In this document: piece after piece, positions 1 through 13,300 of the stretch
How the letters are laid out: the number at the start of each line of letters is the position of its first letter
Numbering within the stretch: the first letter of the stretch is position 1
Assembly (NCBI RefSeq): GCF_040115645.1
Contig: NC_089557.1
Coordinates: 1,798,001 to 1,862,000, forward strand
Length of the DNA stretch: 64,000 nucleotides
From: Euwallacea fornicatus
Lineage: Eukaryota; Arthropoda; Insecta; Coleoptera; Curculionidae
Reading direction: 5' to 3'
Program-made: the position numbers and the translations under genes
The notes under the pieces: generated by a model
Database searches by the model: none
Seen by the model: only the letters and a program-made list of their open reading frames with translations
What the model was told of the DNA's origin: nothing

Positions 1-711
1 CACAACTATAACCATTGCGACTGTCGAGATATATCAAAATATACACTAACGATCTAATTTTGCACTTCAAAATCACACTACAAAAAGCGGTAACAGGGCA
101 TCGCTCTTTTCGTTCAGATAAATGGCGAATTCGTGCGCCCAGAAAGTGCGACGAAATAACCGACTTTTCCCATCACCTTTAATTTTCCTATTGTTACATG
201 CCAGACCGACACAGACAGTTTTAAGTGGCCATGTTGCTGCATTGACGGGGAAATTTTTGGCTGCCCAAACTCGCCATTAATAAATGAGTCACTACCCCTG
301 ACATTATGAGGTTTTATTTTGAGCTCTCGGTTATTTCAAATGAAATCAAGTAAAACTTCTGTAAGGTGTGGCATTGTTGATAAATGGAACTGCGATTTGA
401 GGGCGATGGGGACTGAGCTATGCAATGATAAAACATTCCCTAAAATAATTGAGAATTCGACGTTGAAAATATGTATTAAACTTGCTGATAACGCATACTG
501 AATGAGGGTGCAACGGCTGTCAAACGTGACCAGACATGCCAAATAGCCAAATTAGGGCTGGTTCGCCATATTGTCAGGTTTACCTGCGATTCACCATATT
601 GTCAGCAGTAGCTTCAGGGACTTTTCGATCGTTTGGAAATTTATTCTCATGATACTACAAGATTTACTTCGGGAAAATATGCGATTAAAAATGCGTAACC
701 CTAACGCTGAC

Positions 712-717
712 TTTATT
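712..717 (-). promoter_or_regulatory. Second candidate polyadenylation signal AATAAA
   Basis: A canonical hexamer on the gene strand about 510 nt past the Ddr stop, inside the A-rich context TAAAATAAAG. Confidence 0.3.
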
Positions 718-869
718 TTACAACAATACCTCTTATTATATACTTTTTGAAACCACAGAATATTTTTCAAGTATTTACATCGATGATTAAAAAGTCCTAT
801 ACTTAGGCTACATTGACAATTCTCAATATTTTTCTTCGTTGGCTAGATTAATCTGCTTCTTCTTAATAG

Positions 870-875
870 TTTATT
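870..875 (-). promoter_or_regulatory. Candidate polyadenylation signal AATAAA for Ddr
   Basis: The plus strand reads tttatt, which is AATAAA on the gene strand, about 351 nt downstream of the stop codon. It is the first canonical hexamer after the stop. A second lies at 712-717. Use of either is unproven. Confidence 0.35.
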
Positions 876-1225
876 CAAACTTTTTCGAACCGAATTGAAC
901 TCTTCATCTTCCATTCCATGTTTATCACATTTAAAGGGATCGTGCAAAGCGCCTGGTTACACTCAAGTTTCAAATTTGTCAACCACAGACACATAGCAAT
1001 TGAAAAGGGTAAAAAAAACTACTTAACTCGAACTACCGCTCATTGCGACTTGCCACGCCCCACTTATATTTCTTTAATATGAACTTCGACTATCTAATAC
1101 CTGTTTCAATTTGTGTCCCATTTATGCATTTATGCTCGGAATTAAATATTTTATCACACACTTAAGAGAAATAAGAAACTTTTTAGAATATCTAAATTTT
1201 CCCGCAGTTTCGTCGGAACGTGGAT

Positions 1226-1388
1226 TTACGATAGCTGCGAGGTGTTATTGGGCATAAACCCCAAGTTTTTTCTTTGCAGGAAGAGATGAATTTCTGAGAA
1301 TTTGGGTCTATCGGCGGCGTTGCGTTTCCAACACTCGCCCATCAGATCGTAGATTTCCCTGGGGCACAACGCAGGTCGGGGAAGATAT
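1226..1388 (-). CDS. Ddr: Ddr last coding exon: kinase C-terminus and stop
   Basis: Encodes residues 840-892 and stop codon TAA at 1228-1226. LPRPALCPREIYDLMGECW and NAADRPKFSEIHLFL are the alpha-G to alpha-I region, including the conserved W and the RP pair. The protein ends 7-17 residues after the kinase core, as in other DDRs. The acceptor is ttctatggcag|ATATCT. Confidence 0.95.
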
Positions 1389-4300
1389 CTGCCATAGAAA
1401 AAGTGGGTTTAATTACCGAAGGGGCAAAGGCTGTTGTAGCAGAGAACAATGATTTTAAGGTACATTAATTTTATCTAAAACGATTTTGATTCTATGGCTA
1501 TTGGGATCGAGCTAGAGTGCAGCCAAATGGCGATGGCAGAACAATGGGGAGAACATCACATAAAATACGCGAATTATAAATAACAAACACAACTCACCTT
1601 TGGCAACCATCGTTTTGGTACCAGTGGTTCGAATTCTCGACCACCTGCTCGCTGGTCAGTTCAGCGTAAGGTTGCTGAGTGCACAGCATCAAGAGCTCCC
1701 ACAGAGCGATCGCGAACGACCACACGTCACTTTTCGTCGTCTGTCGACCCTAAAATACCACAATGAAATCTCTTTGCGAGAAACCAAAGTAACGCAAAAA
1801 AGTACCAATAGCAGAGCTTCCCAAGACATCCATCTGATGGGCAACCGCGCTTTGGTGTCACTAATGTAGTACTCGTTCTCGTATCTGTCGCAATACATCG
1901 CATGGTCCGAGACTTTGACTGTGAAATTCTTATCTATCACGCAATTCCTTCAAGAAATACATTTTTAATGCACTAAAAGGATCTCGGTATAGTAAGGGGT
2001 GTTACCTGGCAGCCAGGTCTCTGTGAATAAGATCTAACGATTCTAAGTATTTCATTCCTGACGCTATTTGAGTGGCTACGTAGATTAGCGAGCCGTAGCT
2101 GAAACAAGCAAAGGGGGATTTTTGAATATTTAAATGTAGATAGGTAAACTGGAATTATTAAACAATAACTCAAACGGCAAAGATCGAAAACATTGAAACG
2201 GTTGTAGCCACTACTTTTCCTAGCTACAGATACCCGTTCCTGTTAGCATTAATAGCATATTGTGGAACGAGTATATAACGAAAGCCTTCATTCCCTATGG
2301 AGAAGATTGCGACATGAGGCGAATGACGCAATTTTTCCGGCGGGATGACGCTCATTATGTGTGTGAGAAGTCAGTTCCTGAGGATGGTTCTGAATTAACA
2401 TATTCTTGACATGCCGAAGTAGGTTAATGCTTTTTTTTTTTAGTTTATTATTCGCCGAGTGCATTTTATGAAACAAACGCTAACTAGCGTGAAAGATGCG
2501 CTCGTTATTCACGCTGGATTGCCGTTGTTGTATGGGCACTCTGATATGTCTATTATGAAAGTCTCCAAGTTTTTTACGCACAAAGGCGACAACTAAACAT
2601 CTTACAGAACGAATACGCGCTTCTCTTTACCCACTAATGGTAGCAACGTTTCTCGGACGCCCCGTATAACCGTCTCGTTTCCCAGAGGTGCCGGTCTCTC
2701 ACCTGCCCTCAGCGGAGCCCTTCCTTCCTCTAAAATACACGACGCACTAAAACTTTAGCTAATTTATATCCTAGTAAATTCAGATATGAAATATGAACAA
2801 CTTGTGGCATCGCACCCGACTCGGCCTAGTGTTAATAATGAACCAACATAATTCTATGTGAGCCAATGAGCGTTTGTCCCGGATATTCTGCCCGTCCTGC
2901 CCGGAACAAAACCGCAGAAGAGCCCCGAGTGCGGAGCACTAAAACCTTATGAATTATTTCGTGATGGAATATTACGAGGAATGTTTGAATTATTCCACTT
3001 CGTACTGCGCCTCGAAGTTATGTGCATCTTGCAGTAATATACTTACTCTATCCGCTTATTTCTTGTTCATTAAATATACGTATAACTGAATAATGGCCCG
3101 ATCCCGTGTGAGTAAACACAGAGGCGTTTTCGAGCGGTAAGTGTAGGTAATCAAAAGCGCATCTGATACTCCCCGAAGAATTGTATGATTAGAGCAGGGC
3201 GCAAGGGTGTCATTTGGGCCTCCGGAGAGATTCCAGATATATCAGACGCTAATTCCTAATTAGCGTGCGCGAAGTTCTGTATCTGTCAAATCTAATTCAC
3301 GGCCCTAATTGGGTTTATTACGCGGCATCAAAGGATGAACCCTAATTACATTAGCCCACTGGCAAGAGGGACGTTCCCATGCTTTTTTCCGACGCTTCAA
3401 ACGAACATCTAACTGAAAACGTCGCTGCCGAGGAAGGATTAGCCCTGGAAAACGAACTTTTTGATTAACGCCCAGATAAAAATGCAGCATTTAACCCGTA
3501 ATAATTTTTCGTTCAGAATAGGTTGATAAGATCCAAGTCGCGTGCACTCAGTCACGTTAACGTTAACCCGGTTTCGCGCCTAATTCGCGGGATTTATGGG
3601 TCTTATCGGGTTCAGCACTTCCCCGGCACTTTGCAATAATTAAACCTTATGAAATTGGAGACAAGAGTGAATTATAGATGGTGTCTGATGGAATGGCGTC
3701 CTAGATTACAGATTAAATTCCCAGCTCGCAATTGGGATCTCGGAAACTACGAGAGATACACGCGTGCACAGTGACACAATATGCAGAGCCGTTCGTACCT
3801 CGTCCGATTTTTGAGACGGCGATAGCCTTATTGAGCGCGAAGCTGGCCACTGGCATCTCCGAAACCGCTAGAGGTGCACAGATGCCCGACGACATCAGAT
3901 CCGGAACCGTTCGGCCCCTTGCAACAATTGAGACGTTAACGCTAGGCAAAGCGGTCGCAGGTTAAATTGGACGTTCACATCGGCGTCTCAGAAACTGCAA
4001 GAGGTATCTGCCAGTTTTTGAGACATTAAGTTGCAAGTTTTAATGTATACAGAGCGGCTCACCGGGAACGGCCGCGAAGAGCAATCGCTCAGCAAACAAT
4101 CCTTTCCAAAAAAGGTCAATGGGCAAGTGTTTGTCGCGGTTGAGCAGGGAGTTCAGATTTGAGGAAAATAATGCTCGGTGGATACAGCACAAAAGTTTGC
4201 AGTTTATGCTAAAACGAGACCAGAAAAGTTTCTACTCCGTGACATCAACCAACTATTGCTGTTTTTTTTTTAAGTGAATATGCAGCTTTTGCGGAGATAA

Positions 4301-7300
4301 ATTGCAGAAGTCAATTCTGGGCCGAGAGTCAACTGGACAGCAACTTTTCGACAGGCGTAAAATTGTACGGACGCAACGTCTCTTTCCGCAGATGTTTGGA
4401 AATTGATGATTTGCTGACCCGTGTTGCGTCAGAGTTACGTCCGGCCCGTACCTGGCCCTTTCAGTATTCCGACGGAGATCTCCGGTTCTCGAACGAAACG
4501 GAGCAGTTCCGTCCTGCGGAGCCGTTTCCAGATCGAAAGGATCTCGGCAACGTTTGGAGGAACGAGAGGTTCTTTCCCAGAGCACCTTCCGGGCGGCAAC
4601 GAGTACAGAGTGCCAGAATTCGTGACGTGACGTTCGGGTTTGGACTGGGATCATTAACGAATCGGAACCTGCGGGACTTGTTCCGGACTTATGGAGCGCA
4701 AGCGCACCCTGCAGATTGAACTCTCCGCGAGGCACTTTCACCCGAACCGTTCCGACGTCGCGGCCGCCAGCGCTCGCCAGGCTCGCTCGTGTCAATATTT
4801 CTGCCCCGTCCTGTATAAACTATGCACGTTATAGTATAATCTACTAATACATAAACTATACCCGCCGGGCCGAATGGATGCATTGAAATGCATGTGTTCG
4901 GCCATCTAAACCACTGCACCTGTTCGGCGCAGCGAGCATAATTGCTACCAAATTACCCTCCGATCCAGAGAAAATTTTTGATAGTTCCCTTTGACGCTCC
5001 CTACTCGGGCACATCAAGAAAAATGAGCATAAACTTTAATTAAGGAAAAAAAAACATATAAATAAAAGTAAAACATCGTCTTAAAGGCGAACTCTCAAAG
5101 GAGCCGAACTTCTTTTGATGTCGCGGCCCTTTAGCGGCCCTTTAAAGGCCATTCAATTTAATATCTGTCAAAGATTGAATATTTAGGCTGGAGGGAGAAC
5201 AGCGCGATTCCGAGGTGTACGGCAACATCTTTTCTTTTGCGACCACGTTTTTCCTTCGTATAAGCAATTTTGACACTGGAGCCGGGGGCAACCCTTTACG
5301 AGCCCTCCATCATGGTGCTGTCACACGAGCGGAGCGATTTAATTACGATCCGACATGAAAGACGCATATTCATCATGTGCGCTCCCGATTTGGGTCAACG
5401 GCGATAAAAATTCCGAATTAAAAGTTGCGGTTAAAAATAATACAATTTGGAGTTATCTCAGTCACCTCCTTTGTCTCCCACGGGAACGTGTCATAAAGTC
5501 CGCGGCGGCCATTAATTACGGTTATTCCGGGTTGTTGGTTTGTTGTTTTTGCCTAGGACCGTGTGAAGATGGCCTCGGTCTGATTGAACGTGCTGCCGGG
5601 GGTTAATTTCAAGGCAGGCCTCAAAGCTCCTGCGGTTTTTAAATTTCGACACGGTTCGCAATAGTGAAACTTATTACGTCCGCGGGGCGATCAAAGAGAG
5701 AGAAAAAAAAAACAAAAAACAAAAAAAACAAAAAAAAATGGGGTCGTTGAGAGTAATTCGCGCCACTACAGCAGAATTATGGTAGTTCTCAACTTGTTCA
5801 AGCGTGAAAAGCGATCACAAGTAATTTCCAGCGCTCAGTAACTGGAAATTTCTGAAGCTAGAACACTGCACTTAATACATTTTAAGAATTACGCGGCCCA
5901 AAGTGCTTTCGAACTTTTTATTGCGAGGAAATTCGGGCGAGAAGTCGCTGACATCAGTTAAGTTCGCTCCACCGGTGGTTATCGGTTTTTTCCCAAAAAA
6001 CGAACGCAAACAATGCATAGCACGCATGTAACGGGCAACATTTTTATGGCCCGGATCTGGGGAAGCATTAAATAACCAAATTTAACGACTTAACGTGTGC
6101 AACTATGCCGGAGGAGCAATCTTCCGAGTTGTTTCTGCAATAAGGGCGTTTTATTGCCCAACTTTCGACTAAATAAGCTGGATGTGCGCCTGCAGTCCGT
6201 CCTGCAATATGTAGATTGAATGCAGGATTTGATTAAATCAACTTTTATCCACGCTCTCGGGCCGCAGGTTTATTAGGAAGATCAAAGTAGGTAGTTTCCT
6301 TAAAATACCCCAATACAGTGCGACACACAACTCGGTATAATATAAACCATGGAGAAATGCCGGATATTGCTTGCAAGAATTCCATTAAAGAGGTGGATAC
6401 GAGATTTGTGTCGTCGTTTATAAAAATTCCAGATGCGAGACGCGCCAGTTTCGTAGATAAAAAAAAAAGAAGGTTTTTCCAGTGGCGTGGAGTGGAGTCG
6501 TTCTTACCTGACTGACGGCGCAACGGGATTTCCGTCCTCAAACCTCACTTTAGATTCGAAGAATTTGGGCAATTCGGCTCCGTCGGCGTACTCCAAAAGG
6601 GCGCACATCGGCTCGTCTTGACTGCAGAGGCCCACCACCCTGGCCAGATTTGGATCCCGCAGACCAGCCAGCCAGGAGGTCTCCCTCAGGAACTCGTGCC
6701 TAAAAGAAAAATATTATTTGATGAACACAAATGAATACGCCCCTGGAATATGATTCGACGGAGAACGTTCTTGCTTAGATATACATGTTTTTTTAATTGA
6801 CCTTCTACAGACATTGTTTTTCCCTCTTCTCTTGACCCTATTTAAGGGCTCAATTTCCGGCCTCTCAGGGATTAAATTAGTAACTTATGTCAATACAGCG
6901 GAGGCAAAAAATAGATACGTTGATACAACATAAAAATTTATTTGTCCACGTTTTGGTTCTTGCTGCCAGTTGTATAAACAATTTATACGACTTTTCAAAA
7001 CAAGTATTTCGGACCGTCTGTTTTAGAGCTCAGCCCGTCCCTGTTTTCAAATGCTCTCAATTTGGCCAAAATTGAGACGAGAAAAAATCAGCAATCGAGT
7101 GCGGTAAAGACGTCTTCGCACGTGTTGGATAAGTATAATAGTTTCAACGCGAGCGCATGCGTGTTGATTTAATCGTTTTTTGCTATACCTTCCGTTAACC
7201 AGACATGTGAGGTAAAAAGTTATACCGCACGATTGTCAGCACCAAATGTTCGCGAAAAGCTTTGACACCAACTTCAGCCACTTTGACTCATATGCGGTAG

Positions 7301-10300
7301 CGCTTTTTACCGCACACGTGGCGTAAGTGTGACTTTCAGGTCGCGAATTTTCGTTCTGCTTCTCAGCTTGCAGGCGAACACTCTATAACATTTCGTTGCC
7401 TTTAAACGCCGATATCTCGGAATCCCGTGGAGGAAACGTATTAAAAAATAGCTGAAAACAATCGTTTGTTCAAAGATCCTTTCTGAGGCCGCAATTGAGG
7501 CTTGATATGCGGCCCATGTCATTCAATTAGTCCAAAAAAGCGGCACCTCAAAAATAAAAAAAAAAAATTCCCGGCAAATAAGTCTGACTTCGGCTTTAAA
7601 CGACACCAACATCTCGCCATCTCCCCGAGTATAATAATCTGAGTCAATAGGGCTTAAGCCATGACCGGAATAACAAACAGCGGACACGGCGAAGTCCCGC
7701 AAAAGTGCACCGAACCGTTCTAAGGGTTGAATCAGGGGTTGTAAAATCATCAGTTCAAGGGGGGTGAACGATCCACGAATGAATTTCGGGCCGTCGAATG
7801 AGGAGGCTTTTCCAACGAAAGTTATTAGTTCGGCTTACCTTTTAGAGTCTCCGCATCCTCTCCACAAGCTCTTCACTATTACCAGTTGCTTTTTGTGAAA
7901 CGAGGAGCCTCCGTTGAAATCCGGCAATCCCTCCGCTTCGCATAAGTGGACCTAAAATAAAAACAAAGGGGACTCAAATCTGGGGGGCGTGTTCCCTTAA
8001 TCTCGCCGATAAACTTTTCCATGTTTATGATTGCATTACAAATACAAATTTATTCGGGCTCGGTCTTCGCGAATTGCATAAGAAATATTGTTGTGCATTT
8101 CCGGAATTTTAACTAAGACGGAGCTCTCCAGATCGATTATTTGCCCACTCTCGTTCGCTAAGAAATGTTTCAGTTTGGATGCTAATTTTGCTACGGAAGA
8201 AATGTCGTCTTGGTCACATAAAATAGGCAGGAATTTACACGCAAACGAGGTAATTTAAGGTCTGGCATCTCTTCAACTCAAACGCACTCAGGCATGTCCG
8301 TTCTCGGACTGCGAATCTACAAGGGTCGCGAGCGCCGAAATTTTGCTTCGAGTGTGCTAAGCCCCGGATCACAAATTAATTAAAAAAACATCCGAAATCA
8401 AAAATGAGAAAAGCCTAGGGTGCCCCCTCCTCTCAGGAAAAAAACCAAGTTGATGATGGTTGTCGAAAATCGAAACGTCGGATTTCGAGTGTCGCATCGC
8501 CACGTTATGGAAGAGGAAAAGCTACAATGGTGGTACCTCGCCAAATAAGCCAAGGAAAAGATGAAAACTTTTTCTCAAATTTCAGTTTTTTTTTATGTCA
8601 CCGAGAGTCGCTCTGAGGCTCTGATGGAGTTTGAGAGATGTGGAGGTCCCTCGAAAGTGTCTCAAGTCAAACTCCAAATTGTGCAACTTTGCACCAATGT
8701 AACCGACCTCGCACCTCTCGCGATTTTCGAAACCGTCACGTTCGGAAACGAACACCCTGTGTAGGTCTCGGCTGCGAAGCGACCATGATACACAAATATT
8801 TATTGGAACGTTTCATTTGTTGCTTACTTTATTCAAGTGCGATCCCTAACTTGTAACTGAAAAAGGCAAAGGCCATCTACAGAAAGGAAAATATCACAAA
8901 GAAAATTGAGTTTGTTTTCCTATTTAACGTTCTGTTATTGGACTTTGTGTCGTGACGCTGCCTTGAGGGCCCAATAACTTCGCAAAACTCTGCCATTTGC
9001 AGAGTCCCTGTCAATATTGACTTATTCGCGACTTTTATGTATAGATAATATCAATAAGACAATACCATTCCGAAATCCCCTTCTCCCAGCTTCTCCAACA
9101 GCCTCAGCCGGTGTCTGGGGAAGTCCAGCAGGTGGGCCACCCCTTCCAGCGGAGGGCCTTCGGGTAGTTTAATTGGGGTGAATCGGCCGGGGGTGAAATG
9201 CTGCTCTCTGCGTTCTCCCTGGAAATCGGAAAACAATAAGTTCAAAAATGCCGCCTCACCAATTATCTTAACACGGGAATACTTTTTGCTCCCTTATATT
9301 ACGGTTTCGGGGGGAAACAAACATCCCGCAAAACGGGGGAGCATATTCTGGTTTTATAAGGCGATTCCTGTTACGGCAACGGGACGCAGATGTTCGGGTA
9401 AAGTATGGACCGTGTTTTCCTTAAGGACATTGGTGGTGGGCCTATTATGCGCGTCTGCAGGCCGGAAATTGATTTCTTGACCACAAAATTAACTGGGAAT
9501 ATTATATAATGAGAAAAAGTGTTTACGTACCGGGCGTTTGCGAAAGCGACGCGCAAAAAGCAATGTTTTTTTTTTGTTTGCACTCTTTCATTGAGTTGCA
9601 AAGTGATCGTGTTGCGGGGATAACGCACCCGATTCTAACCGAGAATTGACATATTCGGTCGAAGACGGTGGACAGCTTTTGAAATGCCCTCGGTCCGTTC
9701 GAGCACGCCTCAGTTTGACAGCTTCTGAGATCCGCGCAACCACTCCTTCCTTCAATGTATGAAACTCGGGCCCTACTACAAGCTTTAAACGTTGGGTTGA
9801 TCCATTTTTTTCTAACTAAATTCGAAATGCGTTATCACTATTTCCTCTCACAAAAATGATGATACGTGCGTTCGGTGGTGCAAAGCACCTACAATCGGCA
9901 TTTCTTTGACATTGCGATGCGGAGCTGGAAGTTACCAAGAGATAGCAGGAAACGAAATTGTAGGTAAACAGGAATCGCTTTAACAAATCATCCAAAGCAC
10001 TTCGTCAAACCGGATACGGTGCGCTCTGAGGGCCTGAATGTGCCCAATATTTTTAAAATCTGAAATGATTCATGCACAGGGCGTTGCGAAATGTGGTTCA
10101 GATAATTTTCCAGTAGAATTTACATTCACATATTCGACGAAAATGTGATATGTACACACACACACACACACACACACACTTACAGGGACTTACAGGGACT
10201 TACAGGGAGTTCGAAAATGGTTCTCAATTTTTGCCTTACAGCCCCTAAAATTATACCTTGGCGTTGAAAACTAATAACCCGTTGCCCTTGCCAGTTCCAG

Positions 10301-13300
10301 AAATCACCTCGTGGGTTAAATGCAAATATAAGAACCATCGAGTAGTTCTGAATTGTTATTCGCGTTTGCTGGTTCATCCCGCAATTTTCTTCTCGGTGGG
10401 TAAATCGCCCGAGAAGCCGCATTTGGCAAAAATTTTAAATATTTTTTGTCCCGCTTCACTGTTGCATATCGACAACGATTCGTTACGGCTCTGGCGTCAC
10501 AAAGCAGGCGAATTTAGAATCCTAGTACAATAAAGCGAGTAATCTATGCGCTTAGTATAAAACTGACAATGACTGGCCATTGGCTAACCGACGTAAATTC
10601 CCTTTAACACACTTATAGGAACGTCTTCGGAGGTCACTCACAAGTTAAATTATTAGCAAAGAGCATTAAACCGGCCATAAAACGTCGCACGAAACGCGTA
10701 GGTACGTGAAACGACTTTATTTGACTCGCCCATTTATGGACTCGCTCGCAAGCTCACTCGGCCATAAACTGATTCGTGTCATAAAACTTTACGATACGTA
10801 CTTACTACATAAATAACCATTAGACGGCAATTATTACGGTGAATATTATAGGCTCCATATACTGTCTTGGCCTATACGCTTCATAATAGGTGCTAATAAA
10901 AACACACCAGAATGAGCCCCTAGGGGGTTTCTCAATAAAGCCACTACTTGTGGGGCTCAGGTGCAGCCACCGTCTGCATCGCGCCTTAATGGAGGCTCCT
11001 ATACGAGGTTCAAACGTTTCTTTGGTTTGTTGCTACTTGATATTGCAAAAGTTTTATGTCGTCGCAAACTCATATTAAATCTTGCTTGTCCCTGTATAAT
11101 AGGAGTAATAAAAGGTTAGTTCGGATTCCTCCCTTACAATGTCAAACATGTGAAACCGAATTTCCAACACACGTGTCTCGGTTTTACGACTTTGTTTCGA
11201 GTTGTAAAAGTGTAGTACGTTTGCAAACGGTGCAAGGAGGATTGGATTTTTGTCTGGGGAAGTGAAATATTTAGTTAATATTTTTTCCTCTGCCAGCTTT
11301 AGCAGCCACCGTTACCGACTGTGTGGGATTACTGCAAGGAACGTTTTCAAACGGTTCGTTATTTACCTAGGGAGGTAATCGGCCAGCGTCGCCTTCATCC
11401 TACCTAACGCTCCATTTATAATCGCCACGGGAACGACTATCAAATCAAACGTCACATCGATGTTATACATCGACGTCATTATTTACCTGTTACACAGCTG
11501 CTTTTAGAACAAAAAGTGCCCACTTTACAGTCACCCAACGCACCCGGGAATGGTGTATCTGAGAGCTGGCACTGGAAAATAATCGCTGGTACATTCCTAG
11601 AATAACGCGATTTCGATCAAGCAGATTCGGGTTCTCGCCATAGAATCGATCGAGAATAAACCCTGCAATGGCAAATGTCTCAAGGATACTCATCAAACGC
11701 GAATGCATCACAGCGTAAGAAGGTCCGTAGCAGCGAGAAAGGCCAAATGCAGTGGATACCTCTAATCCACCTCGTTTTGATGCATGTCGCCTTTACATAC
11801 CTCGCGCAGTAATGTATTGGTGGGCCAATTGCGCGAAGTGCTGCAGAAAATTTTTGCGCATATTATGCGTCTAAATAATGCATAACGGGCTGAAGTCACG
11901 CAGTAGCAAGCGACGCTTTCAACATTGCTTAAAAGCGTACGAGACGAGCGTAAAATATGCATAAAATGTGACACTTGAGTTTAGGAATACGTACGTATAT
12001 GCATCTTGAATTTCGACTCGTTTTAAGGCCCCATTTTGATACTTTGTTCCATTCTACGAGTACCTAATGACACCATGAGAGTGCTGCGGTGATCTGTCGA
12101 AGTGGTCATAAAGTTCCTAGTTTGGTCAGATGCATTTCGCGGCCCCGGCGATGCTCCTTGTGTTAGCGTCAGCTCAAGTGTTCGGTTTATTGAGCGGAAA
12201 AAGTAGTAAATTCACAAAATGGCTGTAGGTCTGCCATTTTAGGAAAACAAATATGTATAGGGTTGTTCGTATCGTTTTTTAAAGCTCGGTAAAAGACCCT
12301 TTTCTACGAGCTTTATGATAAAGTGAGCGAGAGAGCTTACGGCAGCACTTTACCACACGTGTGCAGCGGGAAATTTTACCGTAGGCAAAACAAAGTGGAT
12401 ACGTCAGTGAGAAGTATCCTTGTGGGAAGTCTTCAGCCGCGCCCACTGACGTGCATGCGGTAAAAGCTTTTACCGCACATGTGCGTGTACCACACGGTAA
12501 TATTTAACTGAGGTTACGGAAGACGCGAAAACCATCAAACGTACGGTCGTAGGACCACTGTCCTAACGCGTGCAACAGTGTCGGTTCCCACGACCCTTTT
12601 CCGCTACTACGACTCGGGACCGAGTCCCGGACGGTTAAACTCTAGTTATTTTTTTGCATCTGGTCTGGTGGCATCGGTGGGAAAAACATAAAAAAAAAAA
12701 ACTTTACTCGCAATAACCCACTCGGCCGATTGCCGTCCTCGTCTGCGGCTCGTGCGTTAAGAGTTAGTTCCTTTGCTTGTTATATAAATGACTGTTGCGG
12801 CACGGGCCTGCCCATCGAACTCTGCCTCGTGTCGTTCGGCCAGGGAGAGCGGCGGTAAAGTATCACTTCGCGCGCTTCTTACCCTGACGAGTATTTCTTA
12901 CGATTGACGAAAGAAGTCATCTTTTAATGACAGTGTCGAATTTCGCCTTTAATGCCTAAGGTGAAATGTAACACTTTTATTGCAGGTTAGTTTGGGTTAG
13001 TCAGGTATTAAAAAGTTTTTCAATCTCTGCAAATTTGATAGATGAAATAATAAAAGCAGCAGTAAAAGAATTTTATGGTCTACGAGGTAAAATTTTACTT
13101 CCAATTTTTTGGCATTGTGGAACAAATATTGTTTCACGAGGCGGGAGAGAACCCTTCATTAATCACATAAAAATCGCCATTCAAAAAGTTAATGTGTCAA
13201 AGCGATCGAGGCCGAGAGTTCCGCAATGAAATTTAGATCATGGTAAAATTGTCTTTGATGGGCGAGTTCGGAACGGAAAAAAATTGGGCAATTTCAGGAA

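Larger units (their letters stand above)
1..1225 (-). other. Ddr 3' UTR and downstream flank
   Basis: AT-rich, with no coding signal. Candidate AATAAA signals on the minus strand lie at 875-870 and 717-712, about 350 and 510 nt past the stop. The real 3' end cannot be fixed from sequence alone. A 16-bp near-duplicate (TTCGCCATATTGTCAG at 562, TTCACCATATTGTCAG at 590) sits 28 bp apart. Confidence 0.6.
2099..6507 (-). other. Ddr intron, 4.4 kb
   Basis: No exon found. It contains a degenerate tandem repeat (3735-4035), a GC-rich stretch with accidental open frames on both strands (about 4360-4760) ending in a TCCTGTATA element-like end near 4812, and an A/C-rich simple tract at 5701-5738. Confidence 0.8.

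Noticed and set aside
4253..4795. 180-residue open frame on the minus strand, with overlapping frames on the plus strand
   Set aside because: The region is GC-rich with few stop codons in several frames. The translation shows no domain, no codon regularity and no splice-site support.
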